This document shows positions 63,526 through 64,000 of a DNA stretch of 64,000 nucleotides, one piece after another. The DNA lies in NCBI GenBank assembly GCA_007570785.1, contig ML664152.1:676640-740639 (forward strand). The letters run 5' to 3'. The notes beneath the pieces are model-generated. The model was not told where the DNA came from and did not search any database. It was given only the letters and a program-made list of their open reading frames with translations. A program made the position numbers and the translations under genes. The first letter of the stretch is position 1, and each line of letters begins with the position of its first letter. This DNA is from Antilocapra americana (lineage: Eukaryota; Chordata; Mammalia; Artiodactyla; Antilocapridae).

Positions 63526-64000
63526 ACAGAGTAAGGGGAAAAGTAAATGATAAAATTAAAGATGCAATACTAACCCAAGTATTAAAATAAATCATGAAGG
63601 AAGGGATAATGCATGTTGAGAGTAAGGTGTTAGGATGTCAAACAGCTGCTGAAAAAGAAAGCACAGGAAATAAAGGACAATAATCATGTCAAAAGAGGTC
63701 TTAATAGTGGTGGGAACATAAGTGTGTAGTTTTCAAAAAAAAAAACCTAAAGATACGATGATTTTAAATTATGAAAAATCTTCACTGACACAAAGTAAGG
63801 ACAGAAAATGTAACAAAATGTGTTTTTTCAAAGAATTAGAAATCTAATCTACAAATGGAATTTTGGGTTATTATAGCAAAGTAAAGATACTGTTGACACA
63901 AAAAATGAGAAGTATAATCACAAAAAACAAATGATGTACAGATTGATATATGAGGTCAAAGCAGTCCATCCTAAAGGAAATCAACCCTGAATATTCATTG
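63526..64000. other. PCNT intron at right edge
   Basis: AT-rich sequence with no exon recognised, possibly part of another decayed L1. Confidence 0.4.

Overview
The window is nuclear DNA from a pecoran ruminant (cattle, sheep, goat or a close relative). The evidence is dense interspersed repeats restricted to ruminants or cetartiodactyls: BovB (RTE) LINEs, Bov-tA and Bov-A SINEs, CHR-type tRNA-Glu SINEs and L1-BT. The two host genes are also adjacent on human 21q22.3. All host coding sequence is on the minus strand. The species cannot be resolved from the sequence alone.

From right to left (gene sense), 60805-20024 carries the 3' half of PCNT (pericentrin). I reconstructed 20 exons. Every junction is GT-AG, all phases agree, and together they encode about 1584 residues plus a stop. 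The segment runs from long coiled coils, through a disordered acidic insert, to the PACT/calmodulin-binding centrosome-targeting region and the extreme C-terminus. The 5' half of the gene lies beyond the right edge; 60806-64000 is intron. The stop codon TGA overlaps an AATAAA signal.

The next gene downstream, DIP2A, starts at 4468 on the same strand. Only its first coding exon (30 codons) is present, inside a CpG island at about 4.08-5.13 kb. Positions 1-4377 are DIP2A intron 1. It contains a broken hAT-transposase-derived fragment at the very edge, plus SINE, L1 and MIR pieces.

The PCNT-DIP2A intergenic interval (about 5-20 kb) is a repeat graveyard. An old class I-like endogenous retrovirus pol on the plus strand (8.0-12.3 kb) is split by a probable solo LTR and a BovB. 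A 3.3 kb minus-strand L1 insertion has an 18-bp perfect target duplication and contains two L1 3' ends in tandem. A second retroviral pol remnant runs in the opposite direction (16-17 kb), and there are MaLR LTRs.

The PCNT introns hold many further insertions. The most striking is intron 49079-59372, where one old L1 has been invaded by a full-length Hsmar1-like mariner, Bov-tA, Bov-A and CHR SINEs, and a 1.6 kb BovB. There is also a GT-rich minisatellite with a 10-N assembly gap (40003-40570), and a young L1-BT insertion about 33 bp from a PCNT splice acceptor. No bacterial-type system, CRISPR array or novel operon is present. The notable material is gene structure and nested repeat history.
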